Source of the DNA: Candidatus Thorarchaeota archaeon MP11T_1
GTDB lineage: Archaea; Asgardarchaeota; Thorarchaeia; Thorarchaeales; Thorarchaeaceae
Assembly (NCBI GenBank): GCA_002825515.1
Contig: PJET01000041.1
Coordinates: 1-23,449 of the forward strand
Direction of reading: 5' to 3'
Length of the DNA stretch: 23,449 bases
Below the pieces are notes generated by a model. The model made no database searches. It had not been told where the DNA came from and saw only the letters and a list, made by a program, of their open reading frames with translations. Positions 7,030 to 14,627 of this stretch are shown here, piece after piece (positions within the stretch are counted from its first letter, which is position 1; each line of letters starts with the position of its first letter). Made by a program: the position numbers and the translations under genes.

Positions 7030-8397
7030 CTATAGCTCAAAAGAATCAATCTCTTCCTTGAAAATTGACATAACTCTATCCTTCAGATCAGCAGGGATAC
7101 TGATAGGATCATACAAGGTGATGAATTTCTTGAAGAGTTCATCCTCTCGCGCCTGTGCTTCCTCATACAGTTTAGATGCTTTGAAATCTTCGACCAAATC
7201 GCCTTTTGCATTCTTTTTGACTGCAGAGTAGAATGCGAATAATTGCTCATCCATTGCAGTTTCTGAGAGAAGGTAGGTCAGTGTTGTTTTCCCACCAAAT
7301 AATGTGAAACGTTCTTTGTGCTCCCTGTTGAGCATGTTTTCACGGAATCCTATTTCACTAGGATCAATCCCACCACCGGCACAGAGGAGATACATCTTAG
7401 CACAAATTGTGCAATGGTGACACCACCTATAGTCTCGGCCGGCTTCGGTTTCAGTGAAGCAGCTCATTTGGTATTTCGCTATGTCAGGATATCGATGAGC
7501 AAGAGTTCGTTGTACCATCATATCCATCAAGGGTTCAATCAGACTTCCAGTATCTACAGACCGACCAGAGAACATCTTTGTCATTTGATCAATGTGTACG
7601 GTCCAATTATGTGTCTGGTCCCAACATGGATTCACAAGCCACCCATACTTGTCCATATCTGTTGCAGAAGTAGTCTGTTCGTTTCCAAACAAAATATACT
7701 TCCCTTGAAGTGCATATGCTAGTGGGATACATTCCAATGCATATTCAGTTGATTGAAGTGCCCAACCAAACTCAGAGAACGGAAGACCTAGATAGGGATA
7801 ATCTCGGAGTTTTCCTGTTTCATGTTTTATTATATGAAGGTCCTTATCGAACTCTTTCTTGAACTGTTCAGCTAATGCTGTTTTGTGTTTCTCCTCGTAT
7901 GTCATGCTATGTTCGACAAAGTAGGCCATCTCCGGATCAAGTTCTAATTCTCTAGCAACTGCATATGTGAGAAGACTATCCTTTCCAAAACTCATCCCAA
8001 CGATTGCACGGTAGCCATCCTCTACTGGTTCATTAGATGGGATCTTAATGACAGGGTCTAGGAATCGATATTGCGTGTTAAAGAACCTGCGAACAAATTC
8101 CACTGTGTCTGTTCCGTCGACCTCGGTACATGAGGGGATATCCCGAAAGAAATTCTCTACAAAGTAGGATTCTAAAAGTGGGCGTCCTGAGTGGTAGACA
8201 ATCTCAGGAAGGTCAAAAACTATGGGAAGATGCATTGTTGTTGCGAGTGCAAGATTGTCTACAAGAGCGAGTCTTGTTTGTTCTGGTGTTTTCTCCCAGT
8301 AGTTACTTGGATACGTTACTGGTAGGGCGTCATTTTTGTATTCAACAGCGAACCCGTTTTTGATTGATTTTGAACGAATCTCGAGCATGACAAGCAC
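7030..8397 (-). CDS. PP-loop ATP-pyrophosphatase superfamily protein, possibly MurL-like
   Basis: 455 residues. The PP-loop is GMSFGKDS (134-141), a variant of SGGKDS that binds ATP in enzymes that adenylate a substrate and release pyrophosphate. A cysteine cluster C326-x2-C329-x2-C332-x6-C339 (WCHHCTICAKMYLLC) follows, as in QueC-like and MurL-like proteins, where it may bind zinc. The overall length and the order PP-loop, FGNE motif (237-240), then Cys cluster recall MurL, which epimerises the terminal L-Glu of a muropeptide precursor through ATP. That match is from memory and is tentative. A GTG at 8397 and an ATG at 8388 are both possible starts. I slightly prefer ATG on codon grounds, but neither has a ribosome-binding site. 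The neighbouring Ddl-like gene makes a peptide-like substrate attractive. Confidence 0.6.
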   Translation of the reverse strand: MLVMLEIRSKSIKNGFAVEYKNDALPVTYPSNYWEKTPEQTRLALVDNLALATTMHLPIVFDLPEIVYHSGRPLLESYFVENFFRDIPSCTEVDGTDTVEFVRRFFNTQYRFLDPVIKIPSNEPVEDGYRAIVGMSFGKDSLLTYAVARELELDPEMAYFVEHSMTYEEKHKTALAEQFKKEFDKDLHIIKHETGKLRDYPYLGLPFSEFGWALQSTEYALECIPLAYALQGKYILFGNEQTTSATDMDKYGWLVNPCWDQTHNWTVHIDQMTKMFSGRSVDTGSLIEPLMDMMVQRTLAHRYPDIAKYQMSCFTETEAGRDYRWCHHCTICAKMYLLCAGGGIDPSEIGFRENMLNREHKERFTLFGGKTTLTYLLSETAMDEQLFAFYSAVKKNAKGDLVEDFKASKLYEEAQAREDELFKKFITLYDPISIPADLKDRVMSIFKEEIDSFEL

Positions 8398-8656
8398 AAA
8401 CTGATTTGGCGATTTACGAATAACTGTTGTTGTATTGAATTAAACGCATCCATGTGAACTCATTCTTAGTTCAGATTATGCATTCGCTCGGTCTTTTGAT
8501 GTCTCCGCTTCTTTCTTTAAGGAACAAAATCAGGTCCTTCATGGTCAATTGGTTTCTCATTATGTGATGAGTCCATATTGTACCGTCCAATGATGCATGT
8601 AAAGATTAGAAGCTCAATCCATTGACTAATTGACTACATCTAAAAATAGAAGGAAA
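8398..8656. other. Intergenic region without a recognisable gene
   Basis: About 260 bases between the PP-loop gene and the terminator of the toastrack operon. A minus-strand TTTAATTC near 8438-8445 could be the TATA box of the PP-loop gene. A 29-codon frame from the ATG at 8478 has no ribosome-binding site or recognisable content. I see no tRNA-like or structured RNA. Confidence 0.4.
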
Positions 8657-8672
8657 AGGGGCTTACGCCCCT
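8657..8672 (-). terminator. Hairpin terminator of the membrane-protein/toastrack operon
   Basis: A perfect 6-base-pair GC-rich stem, AGGGGC/GCCCCT, with a 4-base loop starts about ten bases after the stop codon at 8683. On the minus strand it is followed directly by a T-rich run (TTTTCCTTCTATTTTTAG). It has the form of an intrinsic terminator at the end of the operon. Confidence 0.65.
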
Positions 8673-8682
8673 CTCTGAAGTA

Positions 8683-9435
8683 TTATGTAAAAATCGCTGA
8701 GATTCCACCGACATTCGTTTCGATAATAACAGTTAATGTTTGAGATGCAGTATCATAGTCAGATGTTTCATAATGATTCAAGGTTATCTGCGTCCACCCA
8801 GGAGCAATGATACTAACACCGCCAGTTCCAGCAGCGCACTCAACACTACCACCCAAACCAGTTGGGAGATCTATGAGGACATTTACGCCGCCAGTTTCGG
8901 CATGTAAATCAAACGTAGCATTTCCAACCAAGATAGCATCGTCAGTCATCGCTAGGTCGATTCCGCCTGTTGTAGCTGTGAGCGAAATGTCACCAACATG
9001 CGCTCCTTCAGCCAAGCTGACATCAATGCCTCCTGTTTGAGTGTTAACATCTATTGTATAATTAACTCCACTACCTAGTGTAACGTTCACACCAGCATAA
9101 GTATAATCGAGAGTTATAGTGTTACTCGCAAATGTCACTGAAGGAGCACCATCCCTCTCAAGGGTGGTATTCTGGACCTCGATAGCGATCTCGTACAATA
9201 GTGTTGCATTATCAACGAATGTTATTGAAACAGCACCTGCATCTAGATCAATATCTAGGGTAACCATACCAGTGGTGGCTCCGACTTCTGCATCAAAAGA
9301 GAAGTCAGTAGTAGCTGTATTCCAACTAAACCAATTAGTGCCAAAATAGGATAAAGCTCCCACACCAATAGCACCTATGATTATTACTGCAAATATACAC
9401 ACAACCATACTTGTATTTCTTTGATAGTTACTCAT
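8683..9435 (-). CDS. Membrane-anchored toastrack (DUF4097-like) beta-repeat protein
   Basis: 250 residues. One N-terminal membrane helix (about 11-31, VVCIFAVIIIGAIGVGAL) is followed by a Gly/Thr/Asp-rich region. In it TGGI/TGGV-type motifs recur at the ends of short beta strands: TQTGGIDVSL, TATTGGIDLAM, AETGGVNVLI, GTGGVSII and finally NVGGISAIF. This periodic single-stranded right-handed beta pattern is that of DUF4097/DUF2807 'putative adhesin' or toastrack domains, which in bacteria accompany LiaF/PspC-type envelope-stress regulators. The domain should face outside. It lies three bases after the ArsR-like regulator gene and is the last gene of the operon, just before a hairpin terminator. 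The domain class is good. The role as a stress or surface sensor is inferred from context. Confidence 0.78.
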   Translation of the reverse strand: MSNYQRNTSMVVCIFAVIIIGAIGVGALSYFGTNWFSWNTATTDFSFDAEVGATTGMVTLDIDLDAGAVSITFVDNATLLYEIAIEVQNTTLERDGAPSVTFASNTITLDYTYAGVNVTLGSGVNYTIDVNTQTGGIDVSLAEGAHVGDISLTATTGGIDLAMTDDAILVGNATFDLHAETGGVNVLIDLPTGLGGSVECAAGTGGVSIIAPGWTQITLNHYETSDYDTASQTLTVIIETNVGGISAIFT

Positions 9436-9438
9436 TGT

Positions 9439-10065
9439 TTATTCACCTTGTCTGTGAGACTGCAGGAAAGCGTGCCAATTCTTCCTCAAGTCTCTATATT
9501 GCGAATCTTCTTCCAGAGCAAAGCGACGCATGATTCGCGACGCATCGCCTCGTATTGAGGATGCTAGTTTATCTCTGCGTTCCTCATTCACGATAAGATT
9601 GCGAGAAGTTATCTCATTCTCACGATTTATCAGCGCCGTCAGTAATTCCACAGCCTCGCCAATCTGATCCTCTGGAATATCTATGCCATAGACTGAGAGG
9701 CTTTTGATTATGGACTTCAGACGCTTAGTAGTATCATCTCCAGTGGCCTGTATCATTTCACTGATACCCATCCTATACTCTCGTGCCGACGCACGATAGT
9801 ATCTCTGAACTATGCCTGTCTGGGTCTGTTCTGTTCTTTCTTCGAAAACAAGACCAGCCTCCTTCAACTTTTGAATGTGATGAAGGATAGTACCAGGATT
9901 CTTGCCTGTTACTTCTGAAAGCTGTTTTACTGTCATCGAGTCTTTCACAAGATAGTCAAACACTATCTTTGCTCGGGTTGGCTCCATAAGTAGCTTGATC
10001 AGGTTCTTGTCATCTATGACCTCGACATCATTGATTCGTCGTTTTTGCTTCTTGGAGCCATTCAT
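9439..10065 (-). CDS. ArsR-like winged-helix transcriptional regulator
   Basis: 208 residues. Residues ~18-95 form a winged helix of ArsR type: EPTRAKIVFDYLV, then MTVKQLSEVTGKNPGTILHHIQKLKEAGLV as the helix-turn-helix, and a wing ending in GIVQRYYRASA. The remainder is a helical dimerisation region rich in Arg/Glu with no cysteine metal site, so it is not a metal sensor of the classical kind. It begins two bases after the stop of the upstream membrane protein and ends three bases before the toastrack gene. It is thus embedded in the operon and is a natural candidate for its autoregulator, possibly acting at the palindromes near 12053-12111. This assignment competes with the Lrp-like gene upstream. 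The family call is secure, the target is inferred. Confidence 0.85.
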   Translation of the reverse strand: MNGSKKQKRRINDVEVIDDKNLIKLLMEPTRAKIVFDYLVKDSMTVKQLSEVTGKNPGTILHHIQKLKEAGLVFEERTEQTQTGIVQRYYRASAREYRMGISEMIQATGDDTTKRLKSIIKSLSVYGIDIPEDQIGEAVELLTALINRENEITSRNLIVNEERRDKLASSIRGDASRIMRRFALEEDSQYRDLRKNWHAFLQSHRQGE

Positions 10066-10067
10066 TA

Positions 10068-11015
10068 CTATAATCCTCCTATGAAGCTTGGCCCATCAAC
10101 ATCATCACTCTCTGACGGAATCAAGTCCTCGTCATCAGCAGAGAGTATCATATACACTCTTGTGAGACCGATAGATACCGCAGGTAGTAGAATGAATGCT
10201 ATGAAAAGAGCCATTGGAACTGCATAGACTGCCATCCCTATCATAGCTGGTCCTATAGTCCCCAATGTGAGTGGGACTATTATTACAGGCACAAGCAGAA
10301 CCAATATGAGTAGGATATACGAAATCCATATCCCAAAGATCCGGTCGAAATAATGGATACCCATTCTGATTGATTTCTTTGTTGCTTCAACCACACTATA
10401 TCCATCAATAATTGCAGGAAACAACATTGTCATCAATCCAGAACTTACCACGAACCAAATCACGCCGAGAGCTGATATGAGCGGGTTCATTATCGTTGAG
10501 GATCCAACACCAATGAAAGCAACATTGAGAATCTGATCTCCAAAAAGAGCAATTGTTCCCAATATTACCAAGAAAACAGGACCCAGAATAAAGATGAACA
10601 GTATAATCCCTCCACCAGCCAGTGAAAAGAACCTCTTCTTGTACCAAGTGAAGACACCCTCTGCGGAGGTTCCTTCACTTTCTACAATTTCACGACTCAT
10701 TCCAAAAAGTGCACCAGTTGCGACGAAGAACGGAGCCACGAAGGGTAGAGCAATAAGGAAGATACCAGTAGCTATCGTCATACCACCAGATAGCGACAAT
10801 TGATTGAATGACTCAGCCCAAAGTATGAAAGATTCCAAGGCTATTGGTGATAGTAGTATTGGTATAAAGACGAAAGCCGCGACTATACCTATCAAGATGA
10901 TTGTTACTAGAGAGACTCCAATTATTGCCAGCACATAGGAGATCGCGTTCTTGACTGCAAACCTGATGCTGATCTTGAGGTCTTCAAGAATTGTTTGAAA
11001 GCTCGCGTTTTTCAT
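10068..11015 (-). CDS. Polytopic membrane protein, paralog B of a tandem pair
   Basis: 315 residues with about six membrane helices. It shares its whole plan with the upstream gene ending at 11093: an N-terminal amphipathic segment FQTILEDLKISIRFAVKNAISY (counterpart FGTILDDMKTSLKLAWKSMLSY), a long cytoplasmic loop before helix 4 (YKKRFFSLAGGG against FRHRFLSFAGAG), and the segment ATKKSIRMGIHYFDRIFGI (counterpart SVKESFSLSTRYFDRVFGV). This resembles YciC/DUF4013-type membrane domains of unknown function. The C-terminal ~25 residues are acidic and specific to this copy (SADDEDLIPSESDDVDG). Start ATG 11015 has an AGGTG element about 11 bases upstream. The gene runs without a gap into the ArsR-like regulator. 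Duplication is clear from the sequence. No transport motif is visible. Confidence 0.8.
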   Translation of the reverse strand: MKNASFQTILEDLKISIRFAVKNAISYVLAIIGVSLVTIILIGIVAAFVFIPILLSPIALESFILWAESFNQLSLSGGMTIATGIFLIALPFVAPFFVATGALFGMSREIVESEGTSAEGVFTWYKKRFFSLAGGGIILFIFILGPVFLVILGTIALFGDQILNVAFIGVGSSTIMNPLISALGVIWFVVSSGLMTMLFPAIIDGYSVVEATKKSIRMGIHYFDRIFGIWISYILLILVLLVPVIIVPLTLGTIGPAMIGMAVYAVPMALFIAFILLPAVSIGLTRVYMILSADDEDLIPSESDDVDGPSFIGGL

Positions 11016-11042
11016 TGTTTTTCACACCTAGAAATATTAAGA

Positions 11043-11078
11043 GAGAGTGACTTGAAAGTTGCCCTCCAAATCACTCTC
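11043..11078 (-). terminator. Hairpin between the two paralogous membrane-protein genes
   Basis: GAGAGTGA (11043-11050) and TCACTCTC (11071-11078) pair perfectly, extended inward by TTG/CAA after one mismatch. On the minus strand the stem follows the stop codon at 11093 and is followed by TCTCTTAATATTT. It could be a partial terminator or a processing site that lowers expression of the downstream genes. No separate promoter is evident for them. Confidence 0.35.
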
Positions 11079-11092
11079 ATTGTTCATCGCAC

Positions 11093-12013
11093 CTACACAA
11101 TGGGCATATTGACAACACTCTGTGTTGCAATCTGACCACCAGTGAGTTCCTGGTAGACCTTGACCCAAGCTATCCTCACCATTGGCAAGAATAGTAGAAG
11201 CCAGAGGAACACCATGATCACAGTATAGAGGGCAATGCCAGCCATGGCTGGGATAAGAGTCAATGAGATCGCTGGAATAAGCTCAGCCATAGCAAGAGCT
11301 GTTATGATGAGGGGACCGAAGGTGGCAGCCAGTAAAAGGACAATGGCAGTCAAGACTCCAAAGACACGATCAAAGTACCGGGTGGATAGAGAGAATGACT
11401 CCTTGACAGATTCTTGGACACCCTTACCACTAGCTACAGCAGGCCAGACCATTGAGGTCAATCCTGCAGTCAGGTAGAGCCATACAAATGTGAATCCAGT
11501 GAGGAGATAGGAAACTGGCGCGGTTATGGTATAACCCATCGCGTAAGAAGTGAGTCCCCAGGCGAGTGTAGGAGGTAGCAAGACTATAATTGTCAGAATT
11601 GCACCAGCACCTGCGAAGGATAGAAACCTGTGACGGAAATAGGAGAAGGCAAGCTCAGCCTTGGTCTCACCCTTGGTGACTAGGTCATGACTCATACCAT
11701 AGATAGAACCGCTCACGACCATGAATAGCGAAACAACTGGAATCAGCACCAGAATTGCAATGCCACCTAAGAGGAGAGGATTAGCAACAGCCCAGTTAGC
11801 CAGAGCTGTCATCGTGGCTTGAGAGAGTGGCGCGAAAACTACCCATGCTACGATAAGCACAGGGATTGCAATGACCCCAAGAAGGATCACCATGACAATC
11901 AACATCCCTAAGTTGGCTAGGAAGTAGCTCAACATGCTCTTCCAAGCGAGCTTGAGGCTCGTCTTCATGTCATCGAGAATTGTACCGAAAGTTGTTGACA
12001 TTGTATACACCAT
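11093..12013 (-). CDS. Polytopic membrane protein, paralog A, first gene of the operon
   Basis: 306 residues, about six membrane helices, with the same architecture as its neighbour at 10068-11015 but without the acidic tail. No signal peptide beyond the first helix and no catalytic motif were seen. The listed start is ATG 12013, yet ATG 12001 (Met5) looks better. It begins MSTTFGTILDD, which aligns with the paralog's MKNASFQTILED, and the GGTG formed by the upstream ATG-GTG lies seven bases before it as a ribosome-binding site. The promoter upstream has a TATA box and paired GTTTGA palindromes, so the operon is probably tightly regulated. The family is unknown to me beyond a resemblance to YciC/DUF4013-like membrane domains. 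Confidence 0.8.
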   Translation of the reverse strand: MVYTMSTTFGTILDDMKTSLKLAWKSMLSYFLANLGMLIVMVILLGVIAIPVLIVAWVVFAPLSQATMTALANWAVANPLLLGGIAILVLIPVVSLFMVVSGSIYGMSHDLVTKGETKAELAFSYFRHRFLSFAGAGAILTIIVLLPPTLAWGLTSYAMGYTITAPVSYLLTGFTFVWLYLTAGLTSMVWPAVASGKGVQESVKESFSLSTRYFDRVFGVLTAIVLLLAATFGPLIITALAMAELIPAISLTLIPAMAGIALYTVIMVFLWLLLFLPMVRIAWVKVYQELTGGQIATQSVVNMPIV

Positions 12014-12052
12014 ATTATTGTTGGCAAACGCTTAGCTTGTTACTTACCAAAC

Positions 12053-12070
12053 GTTTGACACATATCAAAC
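12053..12070. promoter_or_regulatory. Operator-like palindrome 1 (GTTTGA-N6-TCAAAC)
   Basis: A perfect inverted repeat with 6-base arms, GTTTGA CACATA TCAAAC. It overlaps the predicted transcription start region of the operon that begins with the membrane protein at 12013. It also abuts a second palindrome, CAAACGTTTG (12048-12057). Confidence 0.6.
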
Positions 12071-12083
12071 AATAACTCATACC

Positions 12084-12091
12084 CTTATAAA
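12084..12091 (-). promoter_or_regulatory. TATA box of the membrane-protein/ArsR/toastrack operon
   Basis: The minus strand reads TTTATAAG with an A-rich BRE-like stretch before it, predicting a start site near 12060 and a leader of about 50-60 bases. It lies between the two palindromes, so a bound regulator would block TBP/TFB access or the start site. A second AT-rich candidate, TATTATAA, lies at 12113-12120. Confidence 0.55.
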
Positions 12092-12093
12092 GT

Positions 12094-12111
12094 GTTTGAT
12101 ATACGCCAAAC
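12094..12111. promoter_or_regulatory. Operator-like palindrome 2 (GTTTGA-N6-CCAAAC)
   Basis: The arms match in five of six positions and have the same 6-base spacing as palindrome 1, with starts 41 bases apart (about four helical turns, so on the same DNA face). It overlaps the BRE position of the promoter. Further half-sites CAAACG occur at 12025-12030 and 12126-12130. Confidence 0.55.
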
Positions 12112-12144
12112 GTTATAATATCATCAAACGTTCAGGTCGAAATT

Positions 12145-13065
12145 CTACTTCTTGCCTGAATTGACCAGTTGGATGAGTTTCTCGTGTCTATAACTTGAGA
12201 AGTACTGATGATACCCGCTGATCAAGGCTTTCACACTTGTGACATGCTCATTCTTCCTTATAGAGCGAACAATTTCAACTAACTGGGTAATATTATCAGC
12301 TACGAGGAGAGAGTAAATGACTGGTTCAGAAGCAGAAATGTAGGTCTCCCTATGATTGATTGGATATTCCGTTTGTAGCAATTCAGTGATTGTGGAATAC
12401 TTTGCGGTCTTCTCATTCCAGAGTATCCTCACAATAAACGGCAAACTCCTATCAGCCCCTAGTTCAATCAAGGTCACAAAACGAAGAGCGTCATTCTCTT
12501 CAAGTTCTCCAAGTAATCTTCTGACACGTCTTGCTGTCAGTCCGGTCTTCTGAGCAACATCAACTATTGGGAGTCTTGGGTCGTCCAAAAGAGGTTCCAA
12601 GATACGGAGGTGCGTTTTGGTGAGGTTCATCTTTGCCCCCCAAGTACCAATGATGGTATGCAATTCAGCACCGATAACACTGTCAAGAGTCCGAAGAAAC
12701 GAACCAAGTTCTTGCAGTTCTTGAGGGCCATGGTACTCAGCTACAAGAGCGTAGAGTCCATCTGTATAGGATGACGCCGCCATAACATACTTGCTCGACC
12801 CAATCTCTTCAACCATCTCAACTTCATCTCTCGAGCCATCAGTTGAAAGGAGACCAAAGAGAAACCCAGTACCAGTCATTGCAGGAGACATGAAAATGGA
12901 ATATCCTGAGATCACTCCAGTTTCTTCCATATTCAAGATACGACGACGAATTGCATTCGCGGAAATACCATACTTGCGTGAGAGTTCCTGATAGCTAAGT
13001 CTGCAGTTGCGTTGTAGGTCGGTCAGTATGTTCTTGTCCATTTCATCCAAGGTCTGCACATCCAA
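12145..13065 (-). CDS. Lrp/AsnC-like regulator with two DNA-binding units in one chain
   Basis: 306 residues, about twice a normal Lrp. Residues ~6-52 are a classic Lrp helix-turn-helix (LDEMDKNILTDLQRNCRLSY...SANAIRRRI), followed by a RAM-like alpha/beta domain. A second winged helix occupies ~148-195 (THLRILEPLLDDPRLPIVDVAQ...TARRVRRLL), followed by a second RAM-like stretch ending near YHQYF. The protein is thus a tandem fusion of two Lrp-type protomers that have diverged. Starts: TTG 13065, GTG 13059 or ATG 13041 (Met9, MDKNIL), the last being typical for Lrp. A TATA-like element lies at 13124-13131. It sits directly upstream of the operon headed by the 12013 gene, whose promoter carries repeated palindromes it may bind. 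Confidence 0.82.
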   Translation of the reverse strand: MDVQTLDEMDKNILTDLQRNCRLSYQELSRKYGISANAIRRRILNMEETGVISGYSIFMSPAMTGTGFLFGLLSTDGSRDEVEMVEEIGSSKYVMAASSYTDGLYALVAEYHGPQELQELGSFLRTLDSVIGAELHTIIGTWGAKMNLTKTHLRILEPLLDDPRLPIVDVAQKTGLTARRVRRLLGELEENDALRFVTLIELGADRSLPFIVRILWNEKTAKYSTITELLQTEYPINHRETYISASEPVIYSLLVADNITQLVEIVRSIRKNEHVTSVKALISGYHQYFSSYRHEKLIQLVNSGKK

Positions 13066-13104
13066 GCTTTCTCAGCAGCCGATTTTGGGTAGTGATGCTA
13101 ATCC

Positions 13105-13131
13105 AAAAAAAATGGACGGCGAGATTTATGC
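13105..13131 (-). promoter_or_regulatory. Promoter of the tandem Lrp gene and T-tract after the LRR gene
   Basis: On the minus strand a TATA-like GCATAAAT (13124-13131) is followed by eight T (13112-13105) just before the predicted transcription start. The T8 run lies about 50 bases after the LRR gene's stop codon and may also act as its archaeal-type U-tract terminator. Confidence 0.4.
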
Positions 13132-13159
13132 ATTGCTAACTGATGATAGAGACTAAGTA

Positions 13160-14425
13160 TCAAGAGCCAACTGTCTGTCGGATATGACTCAAAATGACCT
13201 CTCCTGTATTGAATTTCTGAGTCTTATCGGTTCTAGCATCATAGACTACCTTCTCTATTGTTAGATTATGGTCTATATCATTCAACGCTCGGTCAATTTC
13301 AGTCAGTCGAGAGCCAGATACATATCGTTTGAACCCCAATACCTTGAGGATTTTGTTTCCATAGCTAGTCAGCCATAGAGGAAATAGATCAACCTTCCCA
13401 GACCTCTCCAGTAGAACTACCTCAAACATCTCAGCGTTTCTCCTTGCCAAGACAGAGGGTAGTAAGACACTGCCTGGAGTCGTGGAGAGAGAGTCAAGGT
13501 CAAAGTAGAGTGTGCTTCCACACCTTGCTAGTTGGTCCTCAAGAAGTTTCACTATCTTGGAGTATAATTGCATGACACCTTCATCATAGTTGCCAGAGTT
13601 TGGTAATAGCTTCACGATTTCGCGAACTCTCCCATCATAGCATGCAAGCTCAGGCATACCAAAGGCATCAAGGAGAGTTCTTTGGGCTGCAAACTCCATC
13701 CCAATCTTCAATTTGTTTGATAACGCCTCAAGGTGTCTCTTCACTCCAGCCCATCCAAATTCAGCAACAAGCTCCCTATATGACCTAGGGGAATATTCAA
13801 TCTGTGTGTCTTTATCATAGAGCCAGTCTGGAGTAATACCAGCTCGACCTTCCGTGACAAAGGAAAACAGCATATCATTGAGATTTGGTGGGAAGTTACT
13901 CATGTAGGAATCGATGACGATTTTTGGTCTTGAGCACCGATGTGTGAGTTGGATTACGGCAGTTGTCAGCTGCTCTAGTTGTATTAGAGGGGCGATATTG
14001 ACCTTGCTGAACATATTTTCTTGTAGGTAGAGATACACTAAGTCCTTGCACTCAGCAAGTGGTGTGAGATCAATTTCCTTCAATCTGTTATGAGATAGAT
14101 CTAGATGTCTAAGACGTTTGCTTTCTTGAAGCGGCGCAAGATCAATCCTTTCCAATTTATTAGTAGCTAGACTCAGATACTCAAGATTCCTACATGCAGC
14201 TATTGGTTTCAAATCCACCTCAACCAGCGAGTTTGAACTGATATCTATCCGGACTGGCTGGTCAATGTCATCAACCCATGCCAAGTTTGATTTTAATTGG
14301 TTGCACGTACTCCCATCGTCTGCAGGAGTTGTGAAAATAAAGTGGTAGTTCTTTGCTGGTGCTTTTGCACAGCGCACAACGAGCAATAGTCTATCTGACA
14401 ATTCACCCACCGCTCCTAAATACAA
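13160..14425 (-). CDS. Leucine-rich-repeat protein with a C-terminal helical domain
   Basis: 421 residues. Residues ~58-155 contain four leucine-rich repeats of about 24 residues with the consensus LxxLxLxxNxLxxIDLxPLxxxxx (for example LRHLDLSHNRLKEIDLTPL). The IDLxPL form is frequent in Asgard archaeal LRR proteins. The remaining ~260 residues are soluble, helical and unfamiliar to me. They contain no transmembrane helix. LRR proteins bind other proteins, so this is likely a cytoplasmic adaptor. The upstream TATA at 14440-14447 predicts a transcript start near 14417, which is downstream of the TTG at 14425. The real start is therefore probably GTG 14410 or TTG 14401, shortening the protein by 5-8 residues. 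It is divergent from the PHP gene. Confidence 0.82.
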   Translation of the reverse strand: MYLGAVGELSDRLLLVVRCAKAPAKNYHFIFTTPADDGSTCNQLKSNLAWVDDIDQPVRIDISSNSLVEVDLKPIAACRNLEYLSLATNKLERIDLAPLQESKRLRHLDLSHNRLKEIDLTPLAECKDLVYLYLQENMFSKVNIAPLIQLEQLTTAVIQLTHRCSRPKIVIDSYMSNFPPNLNDMLFSFVTEGRAGITPDWLYDKDTQIEYSPRSYRELVAEFGWAGVKRHLEALSNKLKIGMEFAAQRTLLDAFGMPELACYDGRVREIVKLLPNSGNYDEGVMQLYSKIVKLLEDQLARCGSTLYFDLDSLSTTPGSVLLPSVLARRNAEMFEVVLLERSGKVDLFPLWLTSYGNKILKVLGFKRYVSGSRLTEIDRALNDIDHNLTIEKVVYDARTDKTQKFNTGEVILSHIRQTVGS

Positions 14426-14439
14426 GTCTAGTTGCTCTC

Positions 14440-14447
14440 TATATTAA
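14440..14447 (-). promoter_or_regulatory. TATA box of the LRR gene
   Basis: The minus strand reads TTAATATA. It predicts initiation about 26 bases downstream (near 14417), which is the main reason to doubt the upstream TTG as start codon. The ~200-base divergent region to the PHP gene shows nothing else I can name. Confidence 0.45.
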
Positions 14448-14627
14448 GCACCCCCGAATGTCTAAAGAGGCAAAGGTAGAATACTTAGGAAGTCATGATA
14501 CTCAAATACAGATCCAGAACCATCACAGAAGCAACGAAGTTTGGACGGAGTTCATATCCAACAAAAAAGAGCTGGTCTGGGGATGAGAGGTTGATTTAAT
14601 TTGGAAAATTAGAATCTGAAGTGTGAT

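Noticed and set aside
8478..8567. Short frame of 29 codons in the intergenic region before the terminator
   Set aside because: No ribosome-binding site, no recognisable content, and chance frames of this length are expected.
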